Shown: positions 25,600 to 34,651, counted from the stretch's first letter. The stretch: DNA of 64,000 nucleotides from Paraburkholderia silvatlantica (GCF_003096715.1 NZ_QEOL01000030.1:43408-107407); one strand, 5' to 3'. The notes: generated by a model not told the origin, from the letters alone. Made by a program: numbers and translations.

Positions 25600-26179
25600 G
25601 CATGCCGTCATGGATTTTCACGCCACGTTGATGCGCCATGCGGTGAATCCAGGAGACCCCACCGTACTGGCTCTAGCGGGTGTATTGTCGGGCGCCTTCG
25701 ATCAATACGGCGCGCACGTGCTGCCGATCCGGGGACTCGACGCGAGCAAGACCCGCTGGCTGCTCTCGCACTGGTTCCCAGGGGGCGATGCCGCGTTGCC
25801 GTTCGCGTGGGAGGGGATGGACGGTACGTCGCGGCGCGGGTCGCGTTACGACGAAGTGGAAGATCTGGTGACGCTGTTCAAGGACCACGCCGATCCCGGT
25901 GCCGGTACGGCCGAGGAGGCTGAATGCATTGCGCATGCGCTGGCCGGCGCGTGCCTGGGCGCCAATCATCTGTGGCAGGACCTGCAACTGCCTTCGCGAC
26001 GCGAACTCTCTGCTTTGCTCGGCTACTGGTTTCCACGGCTTGCCGCCAAAAATACCCATGACATGAAGTGGAAAAAGTTCTTTTACAAGCAATTGTGCGA
26101 ACGGGAAGGACTGCTTGTCTGCAAGGCGCCGAGCTGTGGTGTGTGCTCGGACTACGCGCACTGTTTCGGGCCGGAGTAG
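25592..26179 (+). CDS. nifQ: Molybdenum-processing protein NifQ
   Basis: 195 residues. NifQ binds a Mo-Fe-S cluster and supplies molybdenum to NifEN. The diagnostic cysteine motif CX4CX2CX5C is at the C-terminus: CKAPSCGVCSDYAHC. The helical core includes CLGANHLWQDLQLPSRREL and MKWKKFFYKQLCEREG. The ATG at 25592 gives overlap with fdxB. A second ATG at 25610 is possible. Confidence 0.95.
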   Translation: MSEHAVMDFHATLMRHAVNPGDPTVLALAGVLSGAFDQYGAHVLPIRGLDASKTRWLLSHWFPGGDAALPFAWEGMDGTSRRGSRYDEVEDLVTLFKDHADPGAGTAEEAECIAHALAGACLGANHLWQDLQLPSRRELSALLGYWFPRLAAKNTHDMKWKKFFYKQLCEREGLLVCKAPSCGVCSDYAHCFGPE

Positions 26180-26277
26180 GCCGGCTCGGTGATCCAGGCG
26201 TAGTCCTTGCTTCGTTCTGGTTGCCGTTATGTATTTCGGTATATAACCGACAAACTGGACACGATATCCGACACGCC

Positions 26278-26895
26278 ATGGACCCAACATCTGAAGGCGC
26301 GCCACGGGCGCGCTGGACACCTTGTACGCGCGCCTGTTACCGGACATTGCACTGGCCTGTGGCGCATGCGTCCCGCGATCGGCCTGTGCAGGGCATGCGA
26401 GCCGTCTGCCCGCCACTGCCGGCGCCGCCGCACCGCCTGCTTGCGATCTGTGCGGAAGCCGGTCTGCGCGAGCTGGTGCGGCAGCACATGAGGCGCCTGC
26501 GTACGACGCCGCTCTTCGCGCATGCGGGCGATTGCTTCGACTGTGTGACCGAGCGGGTGGCGGACTATGTTGTCGAGGCCTGCGGAGGGCCGCTCTACTA
26601 CAGTCAGCGCCATGCGCATCTGCAGGCTGGGGCGGGGCTCCCGCTGCTGCTCGACGAGGAAGGGCGGGAACTATGGCTGGTGCAACTGTGGCATGCGTTC
26701 GACGACGTGAACTTTCCGCCCGCGCTACGCGCGGACTTCTGGGGTTGGGCCGAACCGCTGTCCGTGCAGTTGCTTGCACCGCGCGCGCGTCATGAGGCGC
26801 TTACCCGTTATACGTATGACACGGTACGCAGCTGGTTCACGACGTCGACGTCACGGGCGCGTTCGCTGGACGATGAAGCATCATGGCAGCGCTGA
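26278..26895 (+). CDS. Degenerate truncated-globin-like protein
   Basis: 205 residues from the ATG at 26278, or 166 from 26395. The core resembles a group II/III truncated hemoglobin: LRTTPLFAH, then VTERVADYVVEACGGPLYYS, then ELWLVQLWHAFDDVNFPPAL and FWGWAEPLSVQLL. But the position of the proximal histidine, RMRHAAF in the globin at 15107-15526, reads AGAGLPLLL here, so the usual heme ligand is missing. It follows nifQ by about 100 bases and overlaps the DUF2325 gene. Whether it binds heme is open. Confidence 0.6.
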   Translation: MDPTSEGAPRARWTPCTRACYRTLHWPVAHASRDRPVQGMRAVCPPLPAPPHRLLAICAEAGLRELVRQHMRRLRTTPLFAHAGDCFDCVTERVADYVVEACGGPLYYSQRHAHLQAGAGLPLLLDEEGRELWLVQLWHAFDDVNFPPALRADFWGWAEPLSVQLLAPRARHEALTRYTYDTVRSWFTTSTSRARSLDDEASWQR

Positions 26896-27434
26896 CTGGA
26901 GCAGGCCGCCCGGAATGCGGGCGCACGGCTGTGAACCACGCCGCCCCGATCACGGCCACGGAAGCGGACGTCGAGCGATTGCGGGCGCACGTCGCCAGTC
27001 TGGCGCATGAGTTGCAATGGATCGAACGGACGTTGCTCGACAGCGGCACGATCGACGCGTTGCTGCGCGGGCGGCGTTTCGTCTATGTCGGTGGCCGGCC
27101 CCGGAGCAACGCGGTGCTGCGCGAGTGGCTGGCGCGCGCCGGAGGCGTGTTCGTGCATCACGTCGCGCTGATCGACGTGGATCCCGGCGACCGGGCGACC
27201 CGGTTTGCCGCGCTGTTGCCGCGCACGGATGCGGTGCTGTGCCCGCTCGACACCATCGACCCCGGGTCCCTCGCCGCGCTGCGCAACATCTGTGCACACC
27301 ACGGCGTTCCGTGGGTGGCGCTGCGCACGTCGAACCTGGCGAGCTTTGTCGCCGGGCTGGCGCGGGCGGATCATCGGCGGCAACGGCTTGCAGCGCTGCC
27401 GCCATTCGCACACGGGTGCCGCAGGCTGCGCTGA
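26883..27434 (+). CDS. DUF2325 domain protein
   Basis: 183 residues. The central domain has RRFVYVGGRPRSNAVLREWL, then AGGVFVHHVALID and CPLDTIDPGSLAALRNIC, the DUF2325 pattern, a small Rossmann-like domain. The N-terminal 50 residues include a helical segment, VERLRAHVASLAHELQWIER. Members often accompany nif genes, with unknown function. It overlaps the globin-like gene by 13 bases. Confidence 0.78.
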   Translation: MAALTGAGRPECGRTAVNHAAPITATEADVERLRAHVASLAHELQWIERTLLDSGTIDALLRGRRFVYVGGRPRSNAVLREWLARAGGVFVHHVALIDVDPGDRATRFAALLPRTDAVLCPLDTIDPGSLAALRNICAHHGVPWVALRTSNLASFVAGLARADHRRQRLAALPPFAHGCRRLR

Positions 27435-27507
27435 GTGTGCCTGCGGATTGTCTGGTTCCGGCGTTTCACCGGAGCCAAACGACGACTTGAATCGGTGAAG
27501 CCACAAA

Positions 27508-28494
27508 ATGTCGGAATTACTACAACGCTATGGTGTGTTTCTGAACGTCGAGAACCCCGACAACGACCCACGCGACGCGCTCCGGCAGACTGTTCGGACC
27601 GGCGTCGAGGCGGAGCAGATGGGGTTCCACGACGTCTGGGTGGCCGAGCACCACTACAGTCCGTTCGCGATCGGCAGCGCGCTGACCGTGCTGCTTTCAC
27701 ACATCGCGGCGTTGACGTCGACGATCCGGCTCGGCAGCGGCGCATCGCTGCTCGCACTGAACGACCCACTTCGCGTTGCGGAGGATATCGCTGCACTCGA
27801 CCTGCTCAGTGGCGGGCGCATCGAGTTCGGTGTCGCGCGCGGTGGGCCGTTTCCGGAGCAGTATCGTCCCTCGGGGATCCAGTCCGCGGATGTCGCGCGC
27901 GAACGCATGCATGAGGCGCTCGGTTTGATCCGGCGGCTATGGAGCGAGCCGCAAACACATTTCGACGGACGCTTCTTCCGGTATGAAGGTGTCGCAGTCT
28001 ATCCGCGTCCGTTGCAGCGCCCAATGCCAGTCTGGCTTGCGAGCCTTGGTGGGGACTCACTGCGTATTGCGGCGGAGCACGGCTATGGCCTGATGGCTAC
28101 GCCTTCCTCGGATCTCGGTCAGATTGCGCAGCAGGTGGCCGACGAGCGTGCGCGGCGCGGCGCCTTTCCGTTTGCGATCGCGCGTTTTTTTCATTGCGGC
28201 GACGATAGCCGTCGCGCGATCGAGCACGGTGTCGCGGCAGTGCGCGCGTATCCCCGTCTGATGGGCGTGCGGTTCCCTCCGGGCAAGCTGCCGCCTATGT
28301 TCTCGCCTGACGCAACGGAAGCCGTGATCCTCGCGAACGCGATCATCGGCGATCCTGGGCAGTGCGTGGCGCGCGCGAAAGAGCTGGGCGAACGGCTTGG
28401 CCCGCACCGGCTGCTGCTCAAGCCCGCCACACACGATGCCCACGAGGCGCGTGCCTCGCTCGCACGGTTCGCTTGTGCGGCGGGCCTGATCTGA
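27508..28494 (+). CDS. Luciferase-like (LLM class) flavin-dependent oxidoreductase
   Basis: 328 residues of the bacterial luciferase TIM-barrel family, which uses reduced FMN and oxygen or F420. Marks are MGFHDVWVAEHHYSP, TIRLGSGASLLALNDPLRVA and GGRIEFGVARGGPFPEQY. The substrate is unknown. It lies between the nif genes and the mod operon. Similar genes are found in several nif islands, so a role in flavin or oxygen chemistry under fixation is possible but not shown. Confidence 0.85.
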   Translation: MSELLQRYGVFLNVENPDNDPRDALRQTVRTGVEAEQMGFHDVWVAEHHYSPFAIGSALTVLLSHIAALTSTIRLGSGASLLALNDPLRVAEDIAALDLLSGGRIEFGVARGGPFPEQYRPSGIQSADVARERMHEALGLIRRLWSEPQTHFDGRFFRYEGVAVYPRPLQRPMPVWLASLGGDSLRIAAEHGYGLMATPSSDLGQIAQQVADERARRGAFPFAIARFFHCGDDSRRAIEHGVAAVRAYPRLMGVRFPPGKLPPMFSPDATEAVILANAIIGDPGQCVARAKELGERLGPHRLLLKPATHDAHEARASLARFACAAGLI

Positions 28495-28498
28495 TCCG

Positions 28499-28520
28499 GC
28501 GGGCGCGCTCCTGCGCCCGC
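28499..28520. terminator. GC-rich hairpin after the luciferase-like gene
   Basis: Perfect 8-bp stem GCGGGCGC / GCGCCCGC with a 6-base loop, five bases after the stop codon. No T-run follows, so it may be an mRNA end-stabiliser rather than an intrinsic terminator. Confidence 0.45.
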
Positions 28521-28527
28521 ACCGGCC

Positions 28528-28558
28528 CACGAATGGCCCACACCACGAATGGCCCACA
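28528..28558. repeat. Tandem repeat upstream of modB
   Basis: Two copies of the 15-mer CACGAATGGCCCACA at 28528-28542 and 28544-28558. The second copy supplies the -24 half of the sigma-54 promoter. It may be a regulator site or a duplication. Confidence 0.7.
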
Positions 28559-28565
28559 TCTTGCA
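28550..28565 (+). promoter_or_regulatory. Sigma-54-type promoter of modBACE
   Basis: TGGCCCACATCTTGCA with GG at 28551-28552 and GC at 28563-28564, spacing ten. Start is expected near 28576, 32 bases before modB. No exact NifA site was found just upstream. This would place molybdate uptake under nitrogen-fixation control. Confidence 0.6.
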
Positions 28566-28607
28566 ACAGGTGCTGTGAAGCCTGATTCATAACGTGGAGT
28601 GTCGGTA

Positions 28608-29282
28608 ATGTCGGATTCCCTTCACCGGATGGACTGGTCGCCGCTCTGGTTGTCGCTGCGCGTCGCGGGCGTCGCGACGGTGTTTGCACTCGTCGCCGGG
28701 ATTGCGCTCGGCTGGTTGTTCGCGCGTCGGCGCTTCCCCGGCAGCACTGTCGTCGAAGCTGTCTGCATGTTGCCGCTCGTGTTGCCACCGACCGTGATCG
28801 GCTATGCGTTGCTGGTCGCGGCCGGGCGGCGCAGCGTCGTCGGCGGTTGGCTCTACCAGCAGGTCGGCTACACGATCGTCTTCAACTGGCACGGCGCTGT
28901 GCTCGCGTCGGCGATCGTCGCGTTGCCGCTCGTGCTGAAGTCCGCGAACGCGGCGTTTGCGGGCGTGGACCGTTCGCTCGAGGCCGCAGCGCGGACGCTG
29001 CGCCAGTCGCAGTGGTCGGTGTTCGTGCGCGTCACTCTGCCGCTCGCGTGGCCCGGCATCCTTGCCGGCACGCTGCTCGCGTTTGCACGCGCGATGGGCG
29101 AGTTCGGTGCGACGCTGATGGTGGCGGGCGACATTCCGCATCAGACGCAGACGCTGTCGATGGCGATCTACGACGCGATGCAGGACGGTCGCGATCAGGC
29201 TGCGCTGTTGCTGGTGTTCGTCACATCGATCCTGTCCATTACGGTGCTCGTGCTGTCTGGCCGCTTTCTTTCCCTTCGCTGA
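28608..29282 (+). CDS. modB: Molybdate ABC transporter permease ModB
   Basis: 224 residues, five or more membrane segments. The permease loop is LEAAARTLRQSQWSVFVRVT with PLAWPGILAGTLLAFARAMG, the EAA motif that contacts ModC. GEFGATLMVAG is typical of ModB. The ATG at 28608 is preferred over the GTG at 28599 because the latter overlaps the GGAG ribosome site. It is first in the order modB-modA-modC-modE. Confidence 0.94.
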   Translation: MSDSLHRMDWSPLWLSLRVAGVATVFALVAGIALGWLFARRRFPGSTVVEAVCMLPLVLPPTVIGYALLVAAGRRSVVGGWLYQQVGYTIVFNWHGAVLASAIVALPLVLKSANAAFAGVDRSLEAAARTLRQSQWSVFVRVTLPLAWPGILAGTLLAFARAMGEFGATLMVAGDIPHQTQTLSMAIYDAMQDGRDQAALLLVFVTSILSITVLVLSGRFLSLR

Positions 29283-29299
29283 TTTCGTGGAGCCCTCTC

Positions 29300-30052
29300 G
29301 TGAAACGTCTTCTCGCCTTCCTGTTCGTTGGCCTGGTCGCGGCAGCGCCGTGTGTCGCGCTCGCACAGCAGCTTACCGTTTCTGCCGCAGCCAGCCTGAC
29401 CGACGCGTTCAAGGAGGTGGGCGCGAAGTTCGAGGCGACACATCCGGACGTGACGGTACGCTTTAATTTCGGAGCATCGGGCATGCTGTTGCAGCAGATC
29501 CGTCAAGGCGCGCCGGTTGACGTGTTCGCGAGTGCCGATGAGCAGACTGTCACGCGCGGCGTCGAAGCCGGGCTGTTCGACGAATCCACACGCCGCGATT
29601 TCGCAACGAACGCGCTGGTGCTGATCGTGCCGGCCGCACAGGGTTCGCCGGTGAAGAGCGTGATGGACCTGTCGAATCCGGCGGTGCGGCGCATCGCAAT
29701 CGGCAAGGTGTCGACCGTGCCGGTAGGCCGCTACACGCAACAGGCGCTCGAAAAGGCGATGCTGTGGGATGCGCTTGCGCCGAAGTTCGCGCAGGCAGAC
29801 AGCGTGCGCCAGGTACTGGATTACGTGTCCCGGGGGGAAGCTGACGCGGGCTTCGTCTATCGCACCGACGCCGCGCTGATGCCGGGCAAGGTTGAGATCG
29901 TGCAGGCGGTTGGCGGACACGATCCGGTGACCTACCCGGTCATCGCGGTCAGCGCAAGCCGCGAAAAGGCGCTCGCCAAGGCGTTCCTGGACTATCTGTT
30001 GACGCCTTCTGCGCAGGATATCCTGAAGCGCTATGGCTTCTCGCAGTCCTGA
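29300..30052 (+). CDS. modA: Molybdate-binding periplasmic protein ModA
   Basis: 250 residues from a GTG start, with a signal peptide (MKRLLAFLFVGLVAAAP, cleavage after VALA). The binding domain has LTVSAAASLTDAFKEVGAKF, FGASGMLLQQIRQGAPVDVF and VYRTDAAL, as in tungstate/molybdate-binding proteins. It lies 17 bases after modB. Confidence 0.94.
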   Translation: MKRLLAFLFVGLVAAAPCVALAQQLTVSAAASLTDAFKEVGAKFEATHPDVTVRFNFGASGMLLQQIRQGAPVDVFASADEQTVTRGVEAGLFDESTRRDFATNALVLIVPAAQGSPVKSVMDLSNPAVRRIAIGKVSTVPVGRYTQQALEKAMLWDALAPKFAQADSVRQVLDYVSRGEADAGFVYRTDAALMPGKVEIVQAVGGHDPVTYPVIAVSASREKALAKAFLDYLLTPSAQDILKRYGFSQS

Positions 30053-30064
30053 CGCCGCCGCACC

Positions 30065-30856
30065 ATGATTGACATTGATCTCGAGGCGACCATCTCTGAT
30101 GGCGCGCGACATTTCACGCTTGGAATGCGTTTCGTTTCCGACGCGACGGTGATCGCGCTTTACGGACCTTCGGGCGGCGGAAAGTCGATGACCCTCCAGG
30201 CAATCGCGGGGCTGCTCAGGCCACAGCGTGGACATGTCAGGATCGGCGGCCGCGTGCTGTTCGATTCTGTGCAGCACATTGATCTGCCGCCCGAGCAACG
30301 CGGCATCGGCTATCTGTTCCAGCACTACGCGCTGTTTCCGCACCTGAGCGTGCGGGAGAACGTCGCGTTCGGGTTGACGAACTGGCGGCGCCGAAGGCTT
30401 TCACCGGACGACACTCATCGTGTCGACGAATTGCTGGAGATGTTCGGGCTCGCCGCGCTGGCGGCGAGCCGTCCGGCGACGTTATCAGGCGGTCAGCAGC
30501 AGCGCGTCGCGCTGGCGCGCTCGCTCGCGTGTCGTCCCGGTCTGCTGCTGCTCGACGAGCCGTTCGCCGCACTGAACCCACTGCTGCGCGAGGATCTGCG
30601 CAGGCAGCTTGCCTGCGTGTTTGCGCGCTGGAATTTGCCAGTCGTCATGATCACGCACGACGTCGAGGATGTTCTCGCGTTGGCGCAGGTCGCGTTTGTC
30701 GTGGAGCGCGGTAGCGTGACCCGCGAAGTCGACGTTCGGCGAGACCAGCCCCGCTCGGTGACGACCTGCGCCTTGTTGCCGGAACGTACGGCGGAGCCGC
30801 TCACCGCGAACGCGTACCGAGCGCGCGAACTGCTCCACGTGCAGGTGGAATGTTGA
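30065..30856 (+). CDS. modC: Molybdate ABC transporter ATPase ModC, without the Mop domain
   Basis: 263 residues. Walker A is GPSGGGKS, the Q-loop is in LFQHYALFPHLSV, the signature is LSGGQQQRVALARSLA, Walker B is LLLLDEPFAAL and the switch His is in MITHDVEDV. Full-length ModC proteins are about 350 residues with a C-terminal Mop (TOBE) domain that senses molybdate. Here the protein ends soon after the ATPase core. The DNA shows a clean stop one base before modE, so this looks like a natural short form. Confidence 0.9.
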   Translation: MIDIDLEATISDGARHFTLGMRFVSDATVIALYGPSGGGKSMTLQAIAGLLRPQRGHVRIGGRVLFDSVQHIDLPPEQRGIGYLFQHYALFPHLSVRENVAFGLTNWRRRRLSPDDTHRVDELLEMFGLAALAASRPATLSGGQQQRVALARSLACRPGLLLLDEPFAALNPLLREDLRRQLACVFARWNLPVVMITHDVEDVLALAQVAFVVERGSVTREVDVRRDQPRSVTTCALLPERTAEPLTANAYRARELLHVQVEC

Positions 30857-30857
30857 C

Positions 30858-31670
30858 ATGCGCCGGAACGCGTCCGTCGCCGCCGGAGCGACGTTGCTCG
30901 GGTCCGAGCTGAAGCTGGCCGGTCGTCTCGATGCGCGCTTCTTCGCGTTGATGGAGGCGATCGACCACACTGGCTCAATCAATCGCGCGGCCCGAACGGC
31001 AGGCTACAGCTACAAGGGCGCGTGGCTGTTGCTGGAAAGCGCGGCCAATCTTGCCAGCCAGCCGCTGATCGAAACAGGAACGGGCGGCAAGGGCGGCGGC
31101 GGCACGCGCCTGACCCCGGCGGCATTCACGCTGCTCGACGCGTGGCGTCGGCTGGAGGCCGCAAACCAGGCTTTCCTGCACGAGCAGGAAGCGTGGCTCA
31201 ACCAGTTGCCGGCGGTGGCCGGCCTTCTCAGGAGAATCGCAATGAAAACGACCGCGCGTAACCAGTTCGCCGGAACAATTGACGCTGTTATACCAGGGCC
31301 GGTTACTACCCAGGTGTCGGTGACGATACCGGGTGGCCAGCAGGTGGTCGCGACCATCACAACGGCCGCTGCCGGACGCCTGAAGCTTGAGCCCGGGAAG
31401 GAGGCGATCCTGCTGATCAAGTCGTCGGCGATCGTGCTCGTGATCGACTTCGCCGGTTATACGCTGTCCGCGCGCAACCAGTTTTCCGGAACGATCTCGC
31501 GGGTCGAACGCGGTGCGGTTTCTTCGCTGGTTGTGCTGACCCTGCCGGGTGGCACCAGCCTGACGGCGAGCGTCACCAACGATGCGGTCGATGCGCTGTC
31601 GCTGGCAGTCGGTATGCAGGCGACAGCGGTATTCAAGGCATATTCTGTGATGGTGGCCACCACGGCGTGA
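30858..31670 (+). CDS. modE: Molybdate-responsive regulator ModE
   Basis: 270 residues. N-terminal winged helix: MEAIDHTGSINRAARTAGYS, then YKGAWLLLESA. Two Mop/TOBE molybdate-binding domains follow (TTARNQFAGTIDAV near residue 130, LSARNQFSGTISRV near 202). With molybdate bound, ModE usually represses the mod operon. Here it is encoded inside the operon, one base after modC, and could compensate for the missing Mop domain of ModC. Confidence 0.93.
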   Translation: MRRNASVAAGATLLGSELKLAGRLDARFFALMEAIDHTGSINRAARTAGYSYKGAWLLLESAANLASQPLIETGTGGKGGGGTRLTPAAFTLLDAWRRLEAANQAFLHEQEAWLNQLPAVAGLLRRIAMKTTARNQFAGTIDAVIPGPVTTQVSVTIPGGQQVVATITTAAAGRLKLEPGKEAILLIKSSAIVLVIDFAGYTLSARNQFSGTISRVERGAVSSLVVLTLPGGTSLTASVTNDAVDALSLAVGMQATAVFKAYSVMVATTA

Positions 31671-31675
31671 CCTTA

Positions 31676-31734
31676 GGCGGCCTTTCGGCGATTACGCCAA
31701 AGCAGCCCAGCCAGTGATGGCAGCAAAGGCCGCC
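31676..31734. terminator. Inverted repeat after modE
   Basis: Ten-base arms GGCGGCCTTT (31676-31685) and AAAGGCCGCC (31725-31734) with a 39-base spacer, between modE and the convergent permease gene. The AAA/TTT ends could act in both directions. The long spacer makes it an uncertain terminator. Confidence 0.4.
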
Positions 31735-31952
31735 GGATGACCCTTCGTCCCGTTCAGTCGAATGGGCGGTTGCAGTTAACGTAGACGACATCTGTACGTC
31801 GGCGAACCATCGATCTGAATGGCGCATTCTGAACGGCGCATTCTGGGCGGTGTCGGAATTTGGCGCCGATCTGCCAATATCAGTCTGTAAGACTGCGCCG
31901 TGCACCCGCGCGAACTGGATGCACGGTCATACATCGCATAGAGATGCGATCG

Positions 31953-33638
31953 TCATCGCACGACGTCGCGTCGCAGCATCACGCGCTTCATGGCAAGGCG
32001 CATGAGCATCAGGGCAAGCGACGTCACGACCATGATGCACGTGGAGTAAGCGGCGGCCTGCGAGACGAAGCCGTTTTCATCGAGCTGCATGACAGCGACT
32101 GAAGCGAGATTCAGCGCCGGCGTAACGAGAAAGACGACAGCGGACAGTGTCACCATCGAGCGCATGAACAGAAAGAAAAACACGCTCACAGCAGTTGCGG
32201 CGACGAAGGGCAGCACGGCATCCTGGAGTGCATGGCGCAGGCCGCCTCCCAGGCAATCCACGACTTCCTCGAGCGCAGCCGGCACCGCACGCAAGCCCGT
32301 GCTCATCGTGAGAAAGCCCTGTGTGTGATAGTGATAGAAGTTGCAGAGCACGATCACGGTGGCGCTGCCATAGAGCCATGTCCCCAGCGGACCGCTATTG
32401 AATGCGAGAATATAAGCGAGACCCACAACCATCCCCGGCACGGCGGCCGGCAGCACGGCCACGGTGTAAATCAGCCGCGACACCGCGCCCGGCATGCGGC
32501 GTGCGCCATAGCTCAGGCAGAACAGCAACAGCACGCCCAGTGTGGCCGCCGCAAGCGAGATTTCCAGCGACGTGACGATCGCGCCATATCCGCCCGACAA
32601 TTCGCCCCGGTAATTGGCGAGAGTCAGTTCGAGCCGGTACGGCCACAAGCGTACGAGGCTTGCAAAGACGACGGTCGCGACGGAAGCCACGATCGGCAGC
32701 AGCGCGAGCAGGCAGCCGACGCCGAGCAGCCCGTCACGCAGGCGATTCGCGCGAGGCGTCACCGGCACACGGCTTTCCGATGCACCGCCGAACTGCCGTT
32801 GCGAAGCGATGCGCTCGATATACACCGAGGCGAGCGAAGGCAGCAGCAAGACCATGCCGACCGCGGCGCCCATGCCGAAGTTCATTTGCCCGGACACCTG
32901 GTTATAGATCTCCGTGGCGAGCACGTGATAGTTCCCGCCGATCACCACCGCGTTGCCGAAGTCGGTGATCGTCACGGTGAACACGACGAAGGCCGCCGAC
33001 AGCAGGCCAAAGCGCGCATTCGGCAACGTGAGTGCAAAGAATTGCTGCCAGCGTCGCGCGCCCAGCACATCGGCGGCGTCGTAATAGCGGGCGTCCGATT
33101 GCGCGAGCGCCGCACCGATAATGAGCACCGCCTGCGGCAACGCGTAGATCACATCGGCGATCAGCAGTCCCCAGAAACCGTAGATTTCGACATCCCAGCC
33201 GGTCCACTTGTGCACGAGGCCATTGCGTCCGAGCAGGAACAGCATGCCGAGGCCTTGCATCAGCGAAGGCGCGAGCATCGGGAGCAGCAGCGTCGCGCGG
33301 ATCATGTTCGGCGCAGGCAGGCGCGAGCGCTGCAAGGTGAACGCGATCATGAAGCCGAGCACGATGCTCACGAGCGTCGTCGCGGCGCTCAGCACGAGGC
33401 TGTGCCATGCCGCCTCCAGCATGCCGGGCGTGCGCCAGAGCGCGACATAGTTGCTCACGCCCAGTCTCGCGTCGCCATTCAGCAGGCTATGCCACGCGAT
33501 AACCGCAAGCGGATAGAGGAAGAACAGCGCGAGACAGGCGAGCGGCACCGCGACCATCGCGACGCGCAGCACGGCGCCCATCGTGCGGCCCGGGCGCTCG
33601 ATGCGCGGGCGATTCGTGGCAGCAAGCGAGGCGCTCAT
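31953..33638 (-). CDS. Fused ABC permease, phosphonate/sugar-phosphate/ferric class
   Basis: 561 residues with about twelve membrane segments, two fused permease domains as in FbpB/AfuB/PhnU. The first half has LGARRWQQFFALTLPNARFG and the second VDCLGGGLRHALQDAVLPFV, the two ATPase-coupling loops. Its start overlaps the ATPase stop (ATGA at 33635-33638). Automatic annotation would call it a 2-aminoethylphosphonate permease. The linked phosphatase and DeoR genes instead hint at a phosphorylated sugar or polyol. Confidence 0.85.
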   Translation of the reverse strand: MSASLAATNRPRIERPGRTMGAVLRVAMVAVPLACLALFFLYPLAVIAWHSLLNGDARLGVSNYVALWRTPGMLEAAWHSLVLSAATTLVSIVLGFMIAFTLQRSRLPAPNMIRATLLLPMLAPSLMQGLGMLFLLGRNGLVHKWTGWDVEIYGFWGLLIADVIYALPQAVLIIGAALAQSDARYYDAADVLGARRWQQFFALTLPNARFGLLSAAFVVFTVTITDFGNAVVIGGNYHVLATEIYNQVSGQMNFGMGAAVGMVLLLPSLASVYIERIASQRQFGGASESRVPVTPRANRLRDGLLGVGCLLALLPIVASVATVVFASLVRLWPYRLELTLANYRGELSGGYGAIVTSLEISLAAATLGVLLLFCLSYGARRMPGAVSRLIYTVAVLPAAVPGMVVGLAYILAFNSGPLGTWLYGSATVIVLCNFYHYHTQGFLTMSTGLRAVPAALEEVVDCLGGGLRHALQDAVLPFVAATAVSVFFFLFMRSMVTLSAVVFLVTPALNLASVAVMQLDENGFVSQAAAYSTCIMVVTSLALMLMRLAMKRVMLRRDVVR

Positions 33639-34651
33639 GCCGCCACCCATGCGCAGCGGTCGTTGGCCACGGATAGTGTGACCGGCGTGCCCGCTTCCAT
33701 CGGCAGGCCGCGCGGCTGTTCGGCGAGCAGTTCGCGTCCGCACCAGTGCACGCGTATGCGCGTGGTGCTGCCGAGGAAGGTCGAGTCGATCACGCGGGCG
33801 CTCGCGCCTTCGCTGTGCGCGCCCGGCGACACCGTGAGATCTTCGGGACGCACGCAGGCTTCGAATGCCGCATCGGCGCCGCCCGGATGGTGCGCCATCA
33901 AGGCGGGGAACGCATCGCGTACCCACGAGGCGGGCAGCAGGTTCGAGGTGCCGATAAAGCTCGCCACGAAACGCGTGCGCGGGCGCTCGTACAGTTCGCG
34001 CGGCGAGCCGATCTGCTCGATGCGGCCGTGATTCATGCAGATGATCTTGTCGGCGAGCGTGAGCGCTTCTTCCTGATCGTGCGTCACCATGATGGTGGGG
34101 ATGCGCAGGCGGCGTTGGACATCGTGAATTTCGCGGCGCATTTCGACGCGCACCTGCGCGTCGAGCGCGGATAGCGGCTCGTCGAGCAGCAGCAGCGAGG
34201 GATCGACGGCGATCGCGCGCGCGATCGCGACGCGTTGCTGTTGACCGCCGGAAAGCTGGCCCGGATAGCGCCCGGCGAGATGCGGCAGGCGAATCAGTTC
34301 AAGTAGTTCCTTGCAACGTGCGTCGATCTGCGCACGCGGTACGCCGCGAATCTTCATTCCATAGCCGATGTTCTGCGCGACCGTCATGTTCGGAAACAGC
34401 GAGTAGGACTGGAACACGATGCCGAAGCCGCGTTCGCGCGCGGGAATCTCCAGCAGCGAGCGCGTACCCATCGTGACACTTCCGCCGTCGGCGTCGAGCA
34501 GGCCGGCGATGATGCGCAGCAGGGTGGTCTTGCCGCAGCCGCTCGGACCCAGCAGGCAGACGAACTCGTCCTCCTGCACGTCGAAATGAATGCGTTCGAG
34601 CGCGACGTGACCGGCAAATGTCTTGAAGAGATCGGAGACGGTGAGATGCAT
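33635..34651 (-). CDS. ABC transporter ATPase, FbpC/AfuC/PhnT-like
   Basis: 338 residues. Walker A GPSGCGKTT, Q-loop in VFQSYSLFPNMTVAQ, signature LSGGQQQRVAIARAIA, Walker B LLLLDEPLSALDAQV and switch in MVTHDQEEAL. The C-terminal 100 residues form a TOBE-type domain (ACVRPEDLTVSPG, IDSTFLGSTTRIRVHW). It starts at MHLTVSDLFKTF. It is coupled to the permease gene. Confidence 0.92.
   Translation of the reverse strand: MHLTVSDLFKTFAGHVALERIHFDVQEDEFVCLLGPSGCGKTTLLRIIAGLLDADGGSVTMGTRSLLEIPARERGFGIVFQSYSLFPNMTVAQNIGYGMKIRGVPRAQIDARCKELLELIRLPHLAGRYPGQLSGGQQQRVAIARAIAVDPSLLLLDEPLSALDAQVRVEMRREIHDVQRRLRIPTIMVTHDQEEALTLADKIICMNHGRIEQIGSPRELYERPRTRFVASFIGTSNLLPASWVRDAFPALMAHHPGGADAAFEACVRPEDLTVSPGAHSEGASARVIDSTFLGSTTRIRVHWCGRELLAEQPRGLPMEAGTPVTLSVANDRCAWVAA

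Noticed and set aside
31816..31843. Tandem 14-bp near-repeat TGAATGGCGCATTC / TGAACGGCGCATTC
   Set aside because: Only two imperfect copies in a convergent intergenic region, with no linked gene start. Probably a chance duplication.
32232..34031. 599-residue plus-strand open frame
   Set aside because: Rich in Arg, His and Gln. It is the complement of the ABC permease and ATPase genes, a typical GC-rich shadow.
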